Shown here: positions 16,385 through 25,650 of the stretch, piece after piece | Layout: each line of letters starts with the position of its first letter | How positions within the stretch are numbered: position 1 is the stretch's first letter | Source: an uncultured Lachnospiraceae bacterium | GTDB taxonomy: Bacteria > Bacillota > Clostridia > Lachnospirales > Lachnospiraceae | DNA length: 64,000 bases | NCBI GenBank assembly: GCA_910576815.1 | Contig: CAJTKA010000001.1 | Coordinates: 124,001-188,000, forward strand | Direction of reading: 5' to 3' | Notes under the pieces: generated by a model | What the model was told of the DNA's origin: nothing | Database searches by the model: none | What the model saw: the letters and a program-made list of their open reading frames with translations, nothing else | Translations under genes and position numbers: made by a program

Positions 16385-16423
16385 GATAAGAATAAAACCC
16401 CGGAATAAGTCTTCCGAGGTTTT
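16385..16423 (-). terminator. Terminator before the adaptor gene
   Basis: On the minus strand AAAACCTCGGAA (16412-16423) pairs with TTCCGGGGTTTT (16394-16405) across GACTTA, then ATTCTTATC follows. It ends the transcript of the small P-loop gene at 16459-16878. Confidence 0.8.
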
Positions 16424-16458
16424 ATGGAATTATCTATATGGATTCTTTTATGTACACT

Positions 16459-16878
16459 TTAGAGGGATACAATAACATTTTTACGAATGCTCTCGGGAAG
16501 TTCGCTCTCATCACGGGATAAACTGATCACAAAATCCACGTGAAACTTTTCGCTGATCTTTTCGATCTTCGCCACGATCTGTTCCAGCTCGTCCTCCTTC
16601 ATGCAGGCGATCTTCAAAAAGCTGTCAAAGTACATTTTCTGCAGATCGTGATCCTGAGAAATGATCCCGCAGATAAAGCCGATAAATTCATCACTGTCCG
16701 TCACCAGATATTCCGGCACGTCGATGAGTCGGATCTTATTATTTAACTCAAACATATGTTTCGTACTCTTGTCCAGATACACGACATTGCCCTGCGCGTC
16801 CTTGATCTCCATATTCACTTTATCCAATAAATGTTTGGTCTTGCCCTTTCCCTCTTTACCTACAATAAACTGAACCAT
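16459..16878 (-). CDS. Small P-loop ATPase-like protein of unknown role
   Basis: A 139-residue protein starting MVQFIVGKEGKGKTKHLLDK, with a Walker A motif GKEGKGKT (7-14) at the very N-terminus, and FVISLSRDESELPESI near the end. It is too short for a full AAA or RecA fold. GGAGGG precedes ATG 16878 and it has its own promoter and terminator, so it is a single-gene unit. Relatives in Lachnospiraceae are usually hypothetical, some called PilT-like. I infer nucleotide binding only. Confidence 0.75.
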   Translation of the reverse strand: MVQFIVGKEGKGKTKHLLDKVNMEIKDAQGNVVYLDKSTKHMFELNNKIRLIDVPEYLVTDSDEFIGFICGIISQDHDLQKMYFDSFLKIACMKEDELEQIVAKIEKISEKFHVDFVISLSRDESELPESIRKNVIVSL

Positions 16879-16922
16879 GTCGATACCCTCCTAGTGTAAA
16901 AATATTAAAATTCCCTTTCTCA

Positions 16923-16951
16923 ATTATACAGGAAAACTCCTAAAAAAACAA
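16923..16951 (-). promoter_or_regulatory. Promoter of the small P-loop gene
   Basis: On the minus strand -35 TTGTTT (16946-16951), 17-base spacer and perfect -10 TATAAT (16923-16928). The start codon follows 45 bases later. Confidence 0.7.
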
Positions 16952-16956
16952 CTCCC

Positions 16957-17916
16957 TTATTTGATGATTCCGAGCAAACCACCCATGTCTTCATACAACC
17001 TTTCCCTGGACTCATCCTTTAAGATCACAGAAATGTAGGGCGTCCCGTTGCTGCTTCTGGAAAGCAGGAGCAAACAGTGCCCCGCCGCATTGGTCGTTCC
17101 TGTCTTGCCGCCCACTACCGTCACGTTTGCAGGTTCCTCATACGTCCCCCGTAAAAAGAGATTTGTCGTCTCCAGTTCCAATGATTTTTCCGTCCCGTCT
17201 GCCGCCATGTACACAGTGCTGTAGGAGGTCATCTGTATGATTTGGCTGAAAAGCTCGTATTTTAAGGCTTCCTGAAAAATCAAATAGAGATCATACGCCG
17301 TCACATAATGCCCGTCCTCTGTCAGACCATTTGGGTTCATAAAATTACAGTTGGTGGCGCCGATCGCCTTTGCCTCCTGATTCATCAGTTCCACAAAGGC
17401 TTCCACGGAACCGGATATCCCCTCCGCAATCAAAATCGCCACATCGTTTGCCGAATAAAGGAGCAGAATATGCACTGCCTGATCAAGGGTCATCTTATCC
17501 CCCGGCTTTAAGCCGCAAAGCACCGCGCCGGATTCCGTGACCAGCACATTTTCTGAAGCGGTATAGATATCATCAGGAGAACCGTGCTTTAACGCTACCA
17601 GCGCCGTCATCACCTTGGTGAGGCTTGCCGGATGCAGCTGATTGTTCACATTCTTTGCGTAAAGCGTCTCCAGATTCTTCGTGTCAAAGAGGGCTGCCGC
17701 CGCCACATGGGACAGATCCACACCTTCTGCCGTCACCTCCCCGGAGGCCACGCACAAATCTTTCGCGAAAGGCTCCAGTGTCTCTCTGTTTGCAATGTTG
17801 ATAAGCTGGTAGCTGCTGACGCTTCCCTGCTGTTCGTAAGGCATATCAAACTTCGTGCTTCCGCAGCCCGTGAGCGTAAGAGACACAGCAGCCATAAAGG
17901 CAAGGATACGCCACAT
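16957..17916 (-). CDS. D-alanyl-D-alanine carboxypeptidase (PBP5-type), lipoprotein
   Basis: A 319-residue S11 D,D-carboxypeptidase that trims pentapeptides in peptidoglycan. The three active-site motifs are SLTK, SAN (YSANDVAI) and KTG (GGKTGTT). The signal peptide MWRILAFMAAVSLTLTGCGS ends in a lipobox (LTGC), so it is membrane-anchored by lipid. It lies 52 bases after mgsA. The start is uncertain: ATG 17916 fits the signal peptide but has no clear SD; TTG 17994 has GAGGAG but adds 26 residues before the signal. Confidence 0.9.
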   Translation of the reverse strand: MWRILAFMAAVSLTLTGCGSTKFDMPYEQQGSVSSYQLINIANRETLEPFAKDLCVASGEVTAEGVDLSHVAAAALFDTKNLETLYAKNVNNQLHPASLTKVMTALVALKHGSPDDIYTASENVLVTESGAVLCGLKPGDKMTLDQAVHILLLYSANDVAILIAEGISGSVEAFVELMNQEAKAIGATNCNFMNPNGLTEDGHYVTAYDLYLIFQEALKYELFSQIIQMTSYSTVYMAADGTEKSLELETTNLFLRGTYEEPANVTVVGGKTGTTNAAGHCLLLLSRSSNGTPYISVILKDESRERLYEDMGGLLGIIK

Positions 17917-17968
17917 TTTCGTTGAGGCTGCAAAAGGCAGCCCCCGCAACCGGGCTCTGCCCGATTCG

Positions 17969-18364
17969 TTACTTGTACATTTCACGCCACTCAAGGTCTC
18001 CTCTGTCCAGTGATTTAATCAACAGCTCTGCGGACGCCAGATTCGTAGCCAGCGGAATATTATGTCTGTCACAGAGCATGACTACATTATTGACATCCGG
18101 CTCATGGGACTTAGGATACAGGGGATCCCGCAGAAAGATCACCAGATCGATCTGGTTATGCTCGATCTGTGCGCCAATCTGCTGCGCACCGCCCAGATGA
18201 CCCGCCAGATACTTATGGATGGACAGATTCGTCACTTCCTCGATCAGGCGCCCCGTCGTTCCCGTTGCATAAAGCTCGTTTTTACTCAAGATACCTCTGT
18301 AAGCAATGCAGAAATTCTGCATCAGTTTTTTCTTTGCATCATGTGCAATCAACGCAATATTCAT
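17969..18364 (-). CDS. mgsA: Methylglyoxal synthase
   Basis: MgsA converts dihydroxyacetone phosphate to methylglyoxal and phosphate. The 131-residue protein has the signature AHDAKKKLM, TGTTGRLI, the phosphate-binding GGAQQIGAQI and FLRDPL (D at about 80) motifs. Its start overlaps the rodA stop by four bases (ATGA), so it is translated with rodA. This placement in a cell-shape operon is conserved in related Clostridia as far as I know. Confidence 0.96.
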   Translation of the reverse strand: MNIALIAHDAKKKLMQNFCIAYRGILSKNELYATGTTGRLIEEVTNLSIHKYLAGHLGGAQQIGAQIEHNQIDLVIFLRDPLYPKSHEPDVNNVVMLCDRHNIPLATNLASAELLIKSLDRGDLEWREMYK

Positions 18365-19482
18365 TTGCCAACACCCCTGTCGTTTTTACACTGAAGCCGC
18401 ACGTTCATTACAAACCCGATCCCGATATACAGACTCACAAGCGAGGTGAGTCCGTAACTGACAAACGGAAGCGGAATCCCCGTATTCGGGCTTGCAAAGG
18501 TGGCAACTGCAATGTTTAACATTCCCTGAAATCCAATCCAGGCAGCCACCCCTCCCGCAATGATCGTTCCAGCCAAATCTTTTGCCTTCCTAGCTACCAT
18601 AATACATTCAAATGAGATTAAAATCAATAACACAATTACGGTACAGCCGCCAATGAAACCAAATTCTTCTCCGACAACCGCATAGATAAAGTCCGTTTCC
18701 ACCTCCGCAATGAAATTGCCGTTCTTTACGGAACTGATCTCATTGGTGTTATAACCCTTGCCGTAGAGCATCCCCGAACCGATGGCCATCACGGAATTGG
18801 TCTGCTGGTACGCCTCGGTGGTTTCATATTCCTCCGGATACAGAAATGCCAAGATACGCCTCTGCTGAAAATCGTTGATGATCTTCTGCTCCGGCTGCAG
18901 GATCAGGGTCAAAAGGATGACAAAGGCCGGAACCGCCACGGAAATAAATAAGATCACATATTTCCAGCTCACACCGCCCACAAACATCACCGCGCAGAAC
19001 AAAATCGCCACCATGATGCTGGTCGACATATCCGGCTGCTCCAAAATTAGATAAAGCGAAGGCAGAAAAAGGATCACACAGCTGCCGACGATTTTAAATT
19101 TCCCCATCTCATCCTTATGTTTCATGATGAACTGTGCATAAAATAAAATCAGCAGGATCTTGGCCGTCTCCGAGGGCTGAAACTGGATGCCAAAGAGATT
19201 CAACCATCTCTGGGCGCCGCCTCGTTCCGTGCCGATGGTCCACACCAGCCAGAGAAGGACCAGATTGACCGCATACATGAGCCAATAAAATTTCAGGATC
19301 ACCGTATAATCAAACAGGGAAATGACCAGCATCAAAAAGAATCCAAACACCGCCCCCGCAAGCTGCCTGCTCTGTAAAGATTCCTTGGCGCTGCCGATGG
19401 CTAAAACGCCAATGGCGGTGATCGCCACCACCAAAATGATCAATTTGAAGTCATAGTCCCTGATGTGATAGTGCTTTAACAT
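18361..19482 (-). CDS. rodA: RodA, SEDS-family peptidoglycan glycosyltransferase
   Basis: RodA polymerises lipid II for side-wall elongation with PBP2. The 373-residue protein has about ten membrane segments; the essential aspartate lies in the external loop GNFIAEVETDFIYAVVGEE, and LPFVSYGLTS near the end is characteristic. I start at ATG 19482 after AGGAG/GAGGA; 14 upstream residues are in frame. It lies between minE and mgsA and the partner PBP2 is at 21367. Confidence 0.95.
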   Translation of the reverse strand: MLKHYHIRDYDFKLIILVVAITAIGVLAIGSAKESLQSRQLAGAVFGFFLMLVISLFDYTVILKFYWLMYAVNLVLLWLVWTIGTERGGAQRWLNLFGIQFQPSETAKILLILFYAQFIMKHKDEMGKFKIVGSCVILFLPSLYLILEQPDMSTSIMVAILFCAVMFVGGVSWKYVILFISVAVPAFVILLTLILQPEQKIINDFQQRRILAFLYPEEYETTEAYQQTNSVMAIGSGMLYGKGYNTNEISSVKNGNFIAEVETDFIYAVVGEEFGFIGGCTVIVLLILISFECIMVARKAKDLAGTIIAGGVAAWIGFQGMLNIAVATFASPNTGIPLPFVSYGLTSLVSLYIGIGFVMNVRLQCKNDRGVGK

Positions 19483-19545
19483 TCCTCTTTTTCTCCTACC
19501 GAGGCCGCCGCAGGCAGGCCTCAAGACTGAGCCGCACTCAATCTG

Positions 19546-19809
19546 TTACTGTTTCAAGTCAAGGATCGGTATATTTGCATAGAGAGTCGGATTCTTGATC
19601 CCATGCCCCTTGCCGTTTGTCTGTGTAATCTGGATCTCCATGCTCTGAGCGTCTATCTTCATGTATTTGGATATTACCTTGGCAATGTCATTTTTGATCA
19701 TCTCCATCATCTCCTGGGAACAATTGACACGATCCGAAATAAGCAGTATCTTTAGCCTGTCTTTGGCTATTTGTCTGGAGCTTTTCCGTCTTAACAGATT
19801 CTTAAACAC
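19546..19809 (-). CDS. minE: Cell division topological factor MinE
   Basis: MinE stimulates MinD ATPase and drives oscillation of MinCD to poles. The 87-residue protein has the anti-MinCD helix (about 13-30, AKDRLKILLISDR) and a C-terminal topological specificity domain (about 32-80). It starts with GTG 19809 after GGGGGA and lies 11 bases after minD. Its presence suggests oscillating Min rather than the DivIVA/MinJ type. Confidence 0.94.
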   Translation of the reverse strand: MFKNLLRRKSSRQIAKDRLKILLISDRVNCSQEMMEMIKNDIAKVISKYMKIDAQSMEIQITQTNGKGHGIKNPTLYANIPILDLKQ

Positions 19810-19820
19810 TCTGATCCCCC

Positions 19821-20612
19821 CTAACCTTTATGGAAAATACCCGATACTTTAGCCCAAAACGAAACGCCCTTCTCAAAGTCCATGAAGGGGACTTCCTCTC
19901 CGAGCAATCGGTAACAGATATTCTGGTATGCCTTTCCCGCCAGCGTATTACTGCCCACCAGCGGCTCTCCCTGATTTGTGGCTATCACCACATTCTCATC
20001 GTCAGGCACTCTGCCAATCAGCGGCAGGGACAGGATATCCACCACGTCTTCCGACGACATCATGTCGCCTCGTCTGATCATATCCTGTCGGATCCGGTTG
20101 ATGATCAGATCCATCCTATGTATCTCATTGGCTTCCAAAAGGCCGATGATCCTGTCTGCATCCCGAATCGCCGAAACCTCCGGAGTTGTCACGACAAGCG
20201 CCCTGTCTGCGCCCGCAATGGCATTCTGAAAGCCCTGTTCGATCCCTGCGGGACAATCCAGGATGATATAGTCGAACTGATCCCGCAAATGGCTGATCAT
20301 ACGCACCATCTGAGAAGGATTGACTGCGCTCTTATCCTTTGTCTGAGCAGACGGCAAAAGAAACAGGGTCGGATATCGCTTGTCCCGAATGATCGCCTGT
20401 TTGATACGGCAGTTTCCCTCCACCACATCCACCAGATTGTAGACGATCCTGTTTTCAAGCCCCATGACGACATCGAGATTTCTCAGGCCGATATCCGTAT
20501 CGATCAGGATCACCTTCTTGCCCATAGCTGCCAGACCCGTTCCAACGTTTGCTGAGGTGGTGGTCTTGCCCACCCCGCCTTTCCCTGATGTGACGACAAT
20601 CACTTCACTCAT
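19821..20612 (-). CDS. minD: Septum site-determining ATPase MinD
   Basis: MinD is a membrane-binding ParA-type ATPase that recruits MinC. The 263-residue protein begins with the deviant Walker A KGGVGKTT (about 10-17), has DTDIGLRNLD and DCPAGIEQGF motifs, and ends in a C-terminal amphipathic helix for membrane binding. The start is ATG 20612 after GGAGG; six upstream residues are in frame. It lies between minC and minE. Confidence 0.97.
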   Translation of the reverse strand: MSEVIVVTSGKGGVGKTTTSANVGTGLAAMGKKVILIDTDIGLRNLDVVMGLENRIVYNLVDVVEGNCRIKQAIIRDKRYPTLFLLPSAQTKDKSAVNPSQMVRMISHLRDQFDYIILDCPAGIEQGFQNAIAGADRALVVTTPEVSAIRDADRIIGLLEANEIHRMDLIINRIRQDMIRRGDMMSSEDVVDILSLPLIGRVPDDENVVIATNQGEPLVGSNTLAGKAYQNICYRLLGEEVPFMDFEKGVSFWAKVSGIFHKG

Positions 20613-20655
20613 CGCAATGCCTCCATTCATGAATTGTTATCGTCTACCAAATAAT

Positions 20656-21336
20656 TTACACCGGTAAATCATTTAGTAATTCTTTGGTAATCGGCTCTAT
20701 GATCACTCTGGCGTCCTTTACATAAGCAATTTTGGGCAGGATCTTGGGTTTGATCGACCACTTGCTCTGTTTTTCTGAAGTTTTGTATTTGAAATCGCCG
20801 ATTTTAAGCTTTTCCGGCGACATTTCAAGCGCTACCACAAAATGACCTTCCTCACCGTTCCCGCCTGCATAGGCTTGTCCATATAGACCGCCCAGCACCA
20901 CAATATCCTTGCTTGATATGATGCAGGCACCCGGGTAAACATCCCCCAGTACAATGATACTGTTCTCCGTCTCCAGGATCTGACCGTCCTTTAACGTCCC
21001 TTTATAGAACTGCCCGGCATTTTCCATCGATTCCTGATGAAAAGAAAGCTTCTGCAGAGCGCGGACGAAGGTCTTGTCCGTCTCCGGGTCCTTGCCCATG
21101 ATGCAGACGATGTTCAGTCTGGAATTAGCCGATATGGTATCTATGATCTGCCGTTCTTCCAGCTCGGAGAGCTCCCGCCCTTCAAAGGAAAGCACCATAC
21201 TGGCATCCTTAAAGAAATTGGAGGATTCCCGAAACTTCATGGCGATTTCCTCGATCAGCTGTGAAAAAGCGATCTCGCTGTCTAAAAAGATGGAAAGACC
21301 GTTTGGAAAACTCTTGATAATGACTGCGTTTTTCAT
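20656..21336 (-). CDS. minC: Septum formation inhibitor MinC
   Basis: MinC blocks FtsZ assembly away from mid-cell. The 226-residue protein has an N-terminal MinC_N domain (about 1-95) and a C-terminal beta-helix domain (about 115-215) with GTLKDGQILETENSIIVLGDV and GGLYGQAYAG. GAGG precedes ATG 21336. It is 43 bases upstream of minD, and 30 bases downstream of pbp2. Confidence 0.95.
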   Translation of the reverse strand: MKNAVIIKSFPNGLSIFLDSEIAFSQLIEEIAMKFRESSNFFKDASMVLSFEGRELSELEERQIIDTISANSRLNIVCIMGKDPETDKTFVRALQKLSFHQESMENAGQFYKGTLKDGQILETENSIIVLGDVYPGACIISSKDIVVLGGLYGQAYAGGNGEEGHFVVALEMSPEKLKIGDFKYKTSEKQSKWSIKPKILPKIAYVKDARVIIEPITKELLNDLPV

Positions 21337-21366
21337 ATTCTTACCTCACTTCTTACTCCGTACCCA

Positions 21367-24240
21367 TTAGTCTGCATTGATCGCACCGCCTTCCAGGGTG
21401 CCCGCCGTACCGGTGATGATTTCACTTTCATCTTTGAGTCCGTAGTAATATTCGTACACATCTTTGGCAATCTGCGCCGCATAGTCGGAAGTATAGCCGT
21501 TTGCCACACGCACCGTCACCGAAATTTCCGGATCTTCATAGGGCGCGTAGCTGATAAAGAGCGCATGGTTGGGGCGGTTCCTGCTCTCCTGCGCCGTACC
21601 GGTTTTGCCGGCCACGTTTACATCCAGATCCGCAAAGTAGGACTTATTCTCCACCACCTGGCGCATCCCCGCATGAATGGCATTCCAGTAAGCCGGATCC
21701 ATATCAATGCGGTTTCTGACAGCCGCCGCATTTTCCCGGATCAAATCGCCGTTTTGATCTTCCACCTTGTCCACTAAGGTTAAATTATAACACGTCCCGC
21801 TGTTGGCAACGGTTGTAACGTATCGCGCAAGGCCTGCCGTCGTGTAGTTGTTCGTACCGTGACCGATGGCGGAACGCACTGCATCCAAGTCGGATACCCC
21901 CGGTGCATACTCCTCGATCTCGATGCCGGATGTCTCCGAAAGGCCGTACATATCCGCATATTTGGCCAGTTTCTGCAAGCCTACGCTGTCGTTATAGGTA
22001 TCTCCCACTGTCGCCAGACGGTATCCCACCTCATAGAAAAACCAGTTACAGGAATGCCGCAGTCCCCCCGTTACATTTAAGGAGCCATGTCCGTTTTTGT
22101 TCCAACAACTGGGCGGTATCGGCACCTTATCGAAAAGCCCTACACAGGTAATGGTATCCGTGGTCGTGATGACCCCCTCCAAAAGCCCCGCCGTCGCCGA
22201 AATCGGCTTAAAGGTAGATCCGGGCGCCGTCCGCTGCTGAGTCGCATAGTTAAGCATCGGGCTGGACAGATCATTTCTCAGGCTTGCAAAATAAGCGGCA
22301 TCCACACCGTTTGCCATCCTGTTGTTGTCATAGCTTGGATAAGAGGATATGGCACGCACATCCCCCGTATTCACATCCGTGACAACGATAGAGCCGGAAT
22401 ACGGGTCAATGGCAAGCTGTGCCGGCGTTAAGTCCAGCTGCTCGATACGATTTCGAAAAAAGACGTACGGCGTAAGCTCGCCCGCCCTAAAGCGGGCTAT
22501 CTCCTCCTCCGGAGGATCCACGATATGTTGTTCCATCAAAAGTTCGCAGATCTGCCGCCCCGTGATCTCATCATTGAGAATCATATAACGGTAGATTTTC
22601 TTATCGAAGTCCACATCCTTATCAAGTACATCGAATGTGTATTCCAGAATTTTATGATAAATCTCTACCGAATCAGAATATCGGGAATCAATCGAAAGTT
22701 TGGCAACATTGACCCAATTCTGCGCAATGGCATAATTTAAGAACTCGTTCAAACTGATTTCTTCGTCCTTTGTCCACGCAATATAGGTGGCATCATTCTT
22801 ATCCACCACATCCTTCATGAGAATGTTCCGGTCATAGAGGGTGGAAACAAAATAACTCTCGTAAACTTGATATTCCTCCGTCAGCACATTGTAGGGGTTG
22901 TAGGAGGTCATAAGCTCGTCCTCCAGTGTGGCAAATACCCGTGCTTTTTTATCCAAATACGCCGCTCGAACGGCCATTTCCGTATCACCCGCATATTTTG
23001 AGGTAAAATGGGAAGTATCGATCACATTATTGTTGATGCAGGCATAGTACACGTCATAGATCGGTATGGGGATATCCCCGCCGCTGCCGCCTTCCGGAGG
23101 CGTGTATTCCTTGATGTTTTGAATCTTAGCAAGCAGTATACTGGCCAATTTGGATTCCAGGATATGATAACAAGCCTTTTGTAATTCCGCGTCTATCGTT
23201 AACGTAATATCGTTCCCCGCGGACGGTTCCACCAAATCACTGGTTTCTACCACCTTACCCATATTATCCACGTGCACCGTTTCGGAACCCTTTTTCCCTT
23301 GCAACTCCATCTCCATGGATGCTTCAATGCCAGACTTTCCTACAGTGTCATTCAAATCATAATCCGGATTCTGTTCCTGCAGCGTCTTTAGTTCTTCCTG
23401 ATCCACGCGCCCCGTATAGCCGATGATCTGAGCAAAATAAATGCTTTCATTATATTTGCGAATGGTTCCTTCCGCAATGGATACCCCATCTAAACTGTCT
23501 TCGTTCTCCATAATGACAGCCACTGTCTCCGGCGAAACGTTCTCGGCTACCGTAGTAGCAATGTAACGCTGATAACTGTTGGCACTCATGGCATAACGGA
23601 TGGTGAGGATCTTTAAGACTTCCTCTTTTGTGAAACCAAGTCCCTCCACAAAACTGTCGGAATCCTTATCATCCGTATAATCTCCAATTCCGTATCGGGC
23701 GGTGCTGCAAAGATAAGTGATCACTTCGTCAGGGGTAGCGCTCTTGTACTTCTCTTTCATATCATCGATGGAGGCATACCCGTAAACATCCGCCAGAAAG
23801 CGCAGAAGCTGTGTCCCTTCCACGTTATAGCAGTACTCCCCGTTTTTGTCCATCTCGATATGAAAGTCATGGATCACCTGGTCGCCATTTTCCTCAATCA
23901 TCGCGATCAGACGACGGATTGTATCATTCAGCATGGCATTTTTTCGTCTTCCCGACTCATACACATCCTCAATGGTAACCGCATAAGCCAGCTCATTGTA
24001 CGCCAAAAGATTTCCATTTCGATCAAGAATATTGCCTCTTGTTGCCGGCAGCGTCCTCTTTTTGGTGATCTTGAGCTGAAAGTTATTGTAATACTCCTCT
24101 CCCTTTACGATCTGCAGATGAAAGATCACGGAAATCAGATATCCTCCCATGCCAAGAATCACGAGCAGCAGGACGATCAGGCGTGAAGTGACCATATTCA
24201 TGAAATTTTCTTTAAATCGCTCTAAAAACTCCTCAAACAA
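21367..24240 (-). CDS. mrdA: Penicillin-binding protein 2, elongation transpeptidase with large insertion
   Basis: A 957-residue class B PBP that crosslinks side-wall peptidoglycan with RodA. It has an N-terminal membrane anchor (about 18-42), a dimerisation domain starting at TRGNILDRNGNLLAYN, and a transpeptidase domain with PGSTFK (S at about 672), SCN (HSCNWF) and KTGTAQ (about 878). It is much longer than the usual 600-700 residues because of an extra segment of roughly 230 residues (about 385-612) before the transpeptidase core. TTG 24240 is the likely start, overlapping mreD by 8 bases; ATGs at residues 14 and 16 are alternatives. Confidence 0.93.
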   Translation of the reverse strand: MFEEFLERFKENFMNMVTSRLIVLLLVILGMGGYLISVIFHLQIVKGEEYYNNFQLKITKKRTLPATRGNILDRNGNLLAYNELAYAVTIEDVYESGRRKNAMLNDTIRRLIAMIEENGDQVIHDFHIEMDKNGEYCYNVEGTQLLRFLADVYGYASIDDMKEKYKSATPDEVITYLCSTARYGIGDYTDDKDSDSFVEGLGFTKEEVLKILTIRYAMSANSYQRYIATTVAENVSPETVAVIMENEDSLDGVSIAEGTIRKYNESIYFAQIIGYTGRVDQEELKTLQEQNPDYDLNDTVGKSGIEASMEMELQGKKGSETVHVDNMGKVVETSDLVEPSAGNDITLTIDAELQKACYHILESKLASILLAKIQNIKEYTPPEGGSGGDIPIPIYDVYYACINNNVIDTSHFTSKYAGDTEMAVRAAYLDKKARVFATLEDELMTSYNPYNVLTEEYQVYESYFVSTLYDRNILMKDVVDKNDATYIAWTKDEEISLNEFLNYAIAQNWVNVAKLSIDSRYSDSVEIYHKILEYTFDVLDKDVDFDKKIYRYMILNDEITGRQICELLMEQHIVDPPEEEIARFRAGELTPYVFFRNRIEQLDLTPAQLAIDPYSGSIVVTDVNTGDVRAISSYPSYDNNRMANGVDAAYFASLRNDLSSPMLNYATQQRTAPGSTFKPISATAGLLEGVITTTDTITCVGLFDKVPIPPSCWNKNGHGSLNVTGGLRHSCNWFFYEVGYRLATVGDTYNDSVGLQKLAKYADMYGLSETSGIEIEEYAPGVSDLDAVRSAIGHGTNNYTTAGLARYVTTVANSGTCYNLTLVDKVEDQNGDLIRENAAAVRNRIDMDPAYWNAIHAGMRQVVENKSYFADLDVNVAGKTGTAQESRNRPNHALFISYAPYEDPEISVTVRVANGYTSDYAAQIAKDVYEYYYGLKDESEIITGTAGTLEGGAINAD

Positions 24241-24751
24241 ACTTTTTTCCGCTCCTCACTTCGTTTCGCTCAAGCCCCGTATTGATCCAGAGGATGAGCG
24301 GGTATAAAAGCAGAGTGACCGCAATGGTGTACACGATCTCCGGCAGGATCACGTGCAATACATAATATGTAAATTCAAAGCGTCCACGCAGCAGGAACAA
24401 TATCACATAACAACCGATCCCATACAGAAAATCACTGCACAGAATCAGCGCAACAGGCAGCTTGATGTCCTGGGGATAAAAAATCGCCGCAAATTTCCCG
24501 TTCATATAGCCGATATACATATATAACAGCGCATAGAAGCCGATCACACTGGCAAAAAAAATATCAACCAGAAGCCCGCTGAAAAAACCGATCACCAATC
24601 CCGTCTTCTCTCCCCTCATAAAGCCGAAAGAAGCCGTCAGCACAATCAGCAGATTCGGCACCACGCCGCCAAACGCCAATGCACGGAATACCGTACACTG
24701 CAGCAGGAAACATATGAAAATCAATAATGCAGTAACAAGAACACGTTTCAT
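24233..24751 (-). CDS. mreD: Rod shape-determining protein MreD
   Basis: A 172-residue membrane protein with about five membrane segments, part of the MreBCD elongation complex. Sequence similarity in this family is low, but the position between mreC and pbp2, the length and the hydrophobic profile (FRALAFGGVVPNLLIVLTASFG) are decisive. GGAG precedes ATG 24751. Confidence 0.92.
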   Translation of the reverse strand: MKRVLVTALLIFICFLLQCTVFRALAFGGVVPNLLIVLTASFGFMRGEKTGLVIGFFSGLLVDIFFASVIGFYALLYMYIGYMNGKFAAIFYPQDIKLPVALILCSDFLYGIGCYVILFLLRGRFEFTYYVLHVILPEIVYTIAVTLLLYPLILWINTGLERNEVRSGKKFV

Positions 24752-24780
24752 ATAGAATCTCCACTCTACGAAGAATATGC

Positions 24781-25650
24781 CTACTCCGGGATGGTCTGCT
24801 TGAGCTGCTTGATCACAAGCACCTCCTCCAGATGCTCAAAGTCAACAGCTGGTGTAATGTGACCCGATTTTGTCAGATTATTGGCATCCGGCGAGATGGT
24901 ATTGATGTAACCGATCAAAATACCCGGCAGATACTTGTCGCTGATATCGGAGGTGACGACCTTGTCTCCTTCCACCACCACATTTTTACTGTCCACAAGC
25001 TGACCAAACTCAATCACGCCGGAAGCATAGAGTTTCAGGTTCCCCGATACGATCATGCGGTCAGCACTGGAGAGCACCATGGCGCTTACGTTGGAATCAT
25101 CCGCAATAATGGACTTTACTTTTGCCCAATTCGGTCCCACGTCAACCACACGTCCCACCAGTCCGCTTCCTGCCATCACATTCATATCGACGGCAATGCC
25201 GTCCATGGCGCCCTTATTGATCACAAAGGCGTGGAACCAGTTGCCGGAGTCTCTGGCAATAATGCGCGCGCCCGTCTTCTCGTACTCGTCATACTGCGCA
25301 TCCAGACTGTAGAGCTCCCGCAGATTTGTCAACTCATAGCGATCCTGCTGGAGCCTGGTGTTCTCGATCGTGAGCTCAGCCACCTGTCTTTCCAGTTCTT
25401 CGTTTCTGGCGATCAGCTCTCTGATCTGCACAAGCTCCTCAGAACGTCCCGCGAGCCAGCTGCCAACCACACTGATCCCCTCCTCGAAGGGAACCACGAT
25501 ATAGCCTGCTACCGCTGACAACGGACCGCTGAATATTTTCGTGTTAAATGTCAGCAATACCAAAGCTGTGCAAAGGATTGTTAAAATAAAAAGGAGATAT
25601 TTACCGGGTAACGTAAATTTTTCTCCTTTTTTCCTGACGATTGGACTCAT
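24781..25650 (-). CDS. mreC: Rod shape-determining protein MreC
   Basis: A 289-residue scaffold with an N-terminal anchor (about 15-35), a coiled coil (about 68-95, rich in E/L repeats) and a beta-domain containing VMAGSGLVGRVVDVGPNWAKV. It links MreB to PBP2 outside the membrane. Its ATG overlaps the mreB stop by four bases. Confidence 0.95.
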   Translation of the reverse strand: MSPIVRKKGEKFTLPGKYLLFILTILCTALVLLTFNTKIFSGPLSAVAGYIVVPFEEGISVVGSWLAGRSEELVQIRELIARNEELERQVAELTIENTRLQQDRYELTNLRELYSLDAQYDEYEKTGARIIARDSGNWFHAFVINKGAMDGIAVDMNVMAGSGLVGRVVDVGPNWAKVKSIIADDSNVSAMVLSSADRMIVSGNLKLYASGVIEFGQLVDSKNVVVEGDKVVTSDISDKYLPGILIGYINTISPDANNLTKSGHITPAVDFEHLEEVLVIKQLKQTIPE

